5,657 bases of DNA. Source: an uncultured Clostridia bacterium. GTDB taxonomy: Bacteria > Bacillota > Clostridia > Peptostreptococcales > Anaerovoracaceae. A model generated the notes under the pieces. The model searched no databases and was not told the origin of the DNA. It worked only from the letters and a program-made list of their open reading frames with translations. The DNA lies in contig CAKQVC010000149.1 of the NCBI GenBank assembly GCA_934277655.1, forward strand, positions 1 through 5,657, read 5' to 3'. Made by a program: the position numbers and the translations under genes. Numbering within the stretch: the first letter of the stretch is position 1; each line of letters begins with the position of its first letter. Shown here one piece after another: positions 5,420 through 5,657 of the stretch.

Positions 5420-5504
5420 AAGAGATAGAGTCTTACGACTCAACCATTTAAGCTTTAGGCTTTACAGCCTTGCCGCTCTTGGTTGTAGCAGGAGCGGCTT
5501 TTTT
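5420..5504 (+). ncRNA. Candidate small structured RNA
   Basis: The interval runs from the predicted start of the promoter at 5385-5413 to a strong terminator, about 85 nt in all, and contains no ATG and no ribosome binding site. Hairpin 1 is GAGTC-TTAC-GACTC (5428-5441), hairpin 2 is AGGCT-TTAC-AGCCT (5457-5470) with the same tetraloop, and hairpin 3 is the terminator (5472-5498). Between hairpins 1 and 2 is a single-stranded A/U-rich segment (5442-5456). I do not recognise it as tRNA, 6S, SRP, tmRNA, RNase P or a common riboswitch. The boundaries are predicted, not shown. An alternative is an attenuated leader for a gene beyond the window. Confidence 0.55.
5472..5504 (+). terminator. Strong intrinsic terminator of the small RNA candidate
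   Basis: GCCGCTCTTG (5472-5481) pairs with CAGGAGCGGC (5489-5498) in a 10-bp stem with a single G-U pair and a 7-base loop, followed at once by six T (5499-5504). This is the best terminator in the window and ends a plus-strand transcript in a region without plus-strand genes. Confidence 0.85.
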
Positions 5505-5657
5505 AATGGAGTTTCATGTGAGCGCAAAATTGCCATGTGTTTTTTAGCTATTATGTATTTTATCACCCATATCAATTAGATATTTATCATGCGCTGTGCA
5601 TAATCCACAAATTTTTGTGACGAACGTGATAGATATGAATCTGTGATAGAGTTAGTC
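5505..5657. other. AT-rich right edge, no supported gene
   Basis: No frame with a ribosome binding site is present. Small dyads occur: ATATC (5569-5573) with GATAT (5579-5583), and CACAAA (5606-5611) with TTTGTG (5614-5619) around a TT centre. GTGATAGA occurs twice, at 5626-5633 and 5643-5650, 17 bp apart, and TATCAC (5561-5566) is its partial inverse. These could be operator elements of a gene starting beyond the window, but none is long enough to be sure. Confidence 0.35.

Noticed and set aside
5345..5443. 33-codon upstream extension of the minus-strand membrane protein
   Set aside because: It would run through the divergent promoter region and place a charged stretch before the membrane segment; the ATG at 5344 has AGGTGG at good spacing.
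5163..5579. Plus-strand open frame of 138 codons
   Set aside because: It overlaps the start of the minus-strand gene, the promoter, the small RNA candidate and a strong terminator, and lacks a ribosome binding site.

Overview
The window looks like chromosomal DNA of a low-to-moderate GC Gram-positive anaerobe, most likely a clostridial or Lachnospiraceae-type Firmicute. This is inferred from the strong AGGAGG/AAAGGA/AGGTGG ribosome binding sites, the gene content (TrxA, an OmpR-type two-component system and a membrane-anchored PepSY protein) and the intrinsic terminators with T-tracts. No marker gene fixes the genus.

Layout. Positions 1-349 hold no convincing gene. A consensus -10 box (350-355) then opens a roughly 150-nt leader with two consecutive GC-rich hairpins built from related repeat units, followed by trxA (512-817), a short thioredoxin with an intact WCGPC active site. 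Positions 818-1014 are non-coding and contain a weak terminator and two further dyads. Next comes a two-gene operon: an OmpR/PhoB-family response regulator (1015-1701) and a HAMP-type membrane sensor kinase (1735-3276). Between the kinase and the next gene lies a TTTAAT-N5-TTTAAT direct repeat with 11-bp periodicity, 10 bp before a -10-like box. This is the architecture of an OmpR/PhoB/PmrA-type binding site. The gene behind it (3373-4194) encodes a membrane-anchored protein with two PepSY domains and an acidic Asp/Trp repeat tail. After its stop codon the same frame runs 21 more codons and ends again in Trp-Asp-Asp-Asp. A branched hairpin with a T-tract (4281-4359) closes this side.

On the minus strand a convergent gene (4379-5344) encodes a 321-residue membrane-anchored protein that I do not recognise. 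It has a Ser-rich stretch after the membrane segment and a Cys/His-rich C-terminus. Divergent to it is a promoter with good -35, 17-bp spacer and extended -10 (5385-5413). It faces an ORF-less interval of about 85 bp with two TTAC-tetraloop hairpins and a strong intrinsic terminator (to 5504), which is a candidate small RNA gene. The last 153 bases are AT-rich and hold no gene I can support.

How the parts may work together (inference): the kinase senses an extracytoplasmic condition through its roughly 137-residue external domain, phosphorylates the regulator on Asp51, and the regulator drives the PepSY gene through the direct-repeat box. The PepSY protein, whose two folded domains and acidic tail should sit outside the membrane, could be the output or a feedback partner of the kinase. 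Links from trxA, the minus-strand gene or the small RNA to this circuit are not shown by the sequence.
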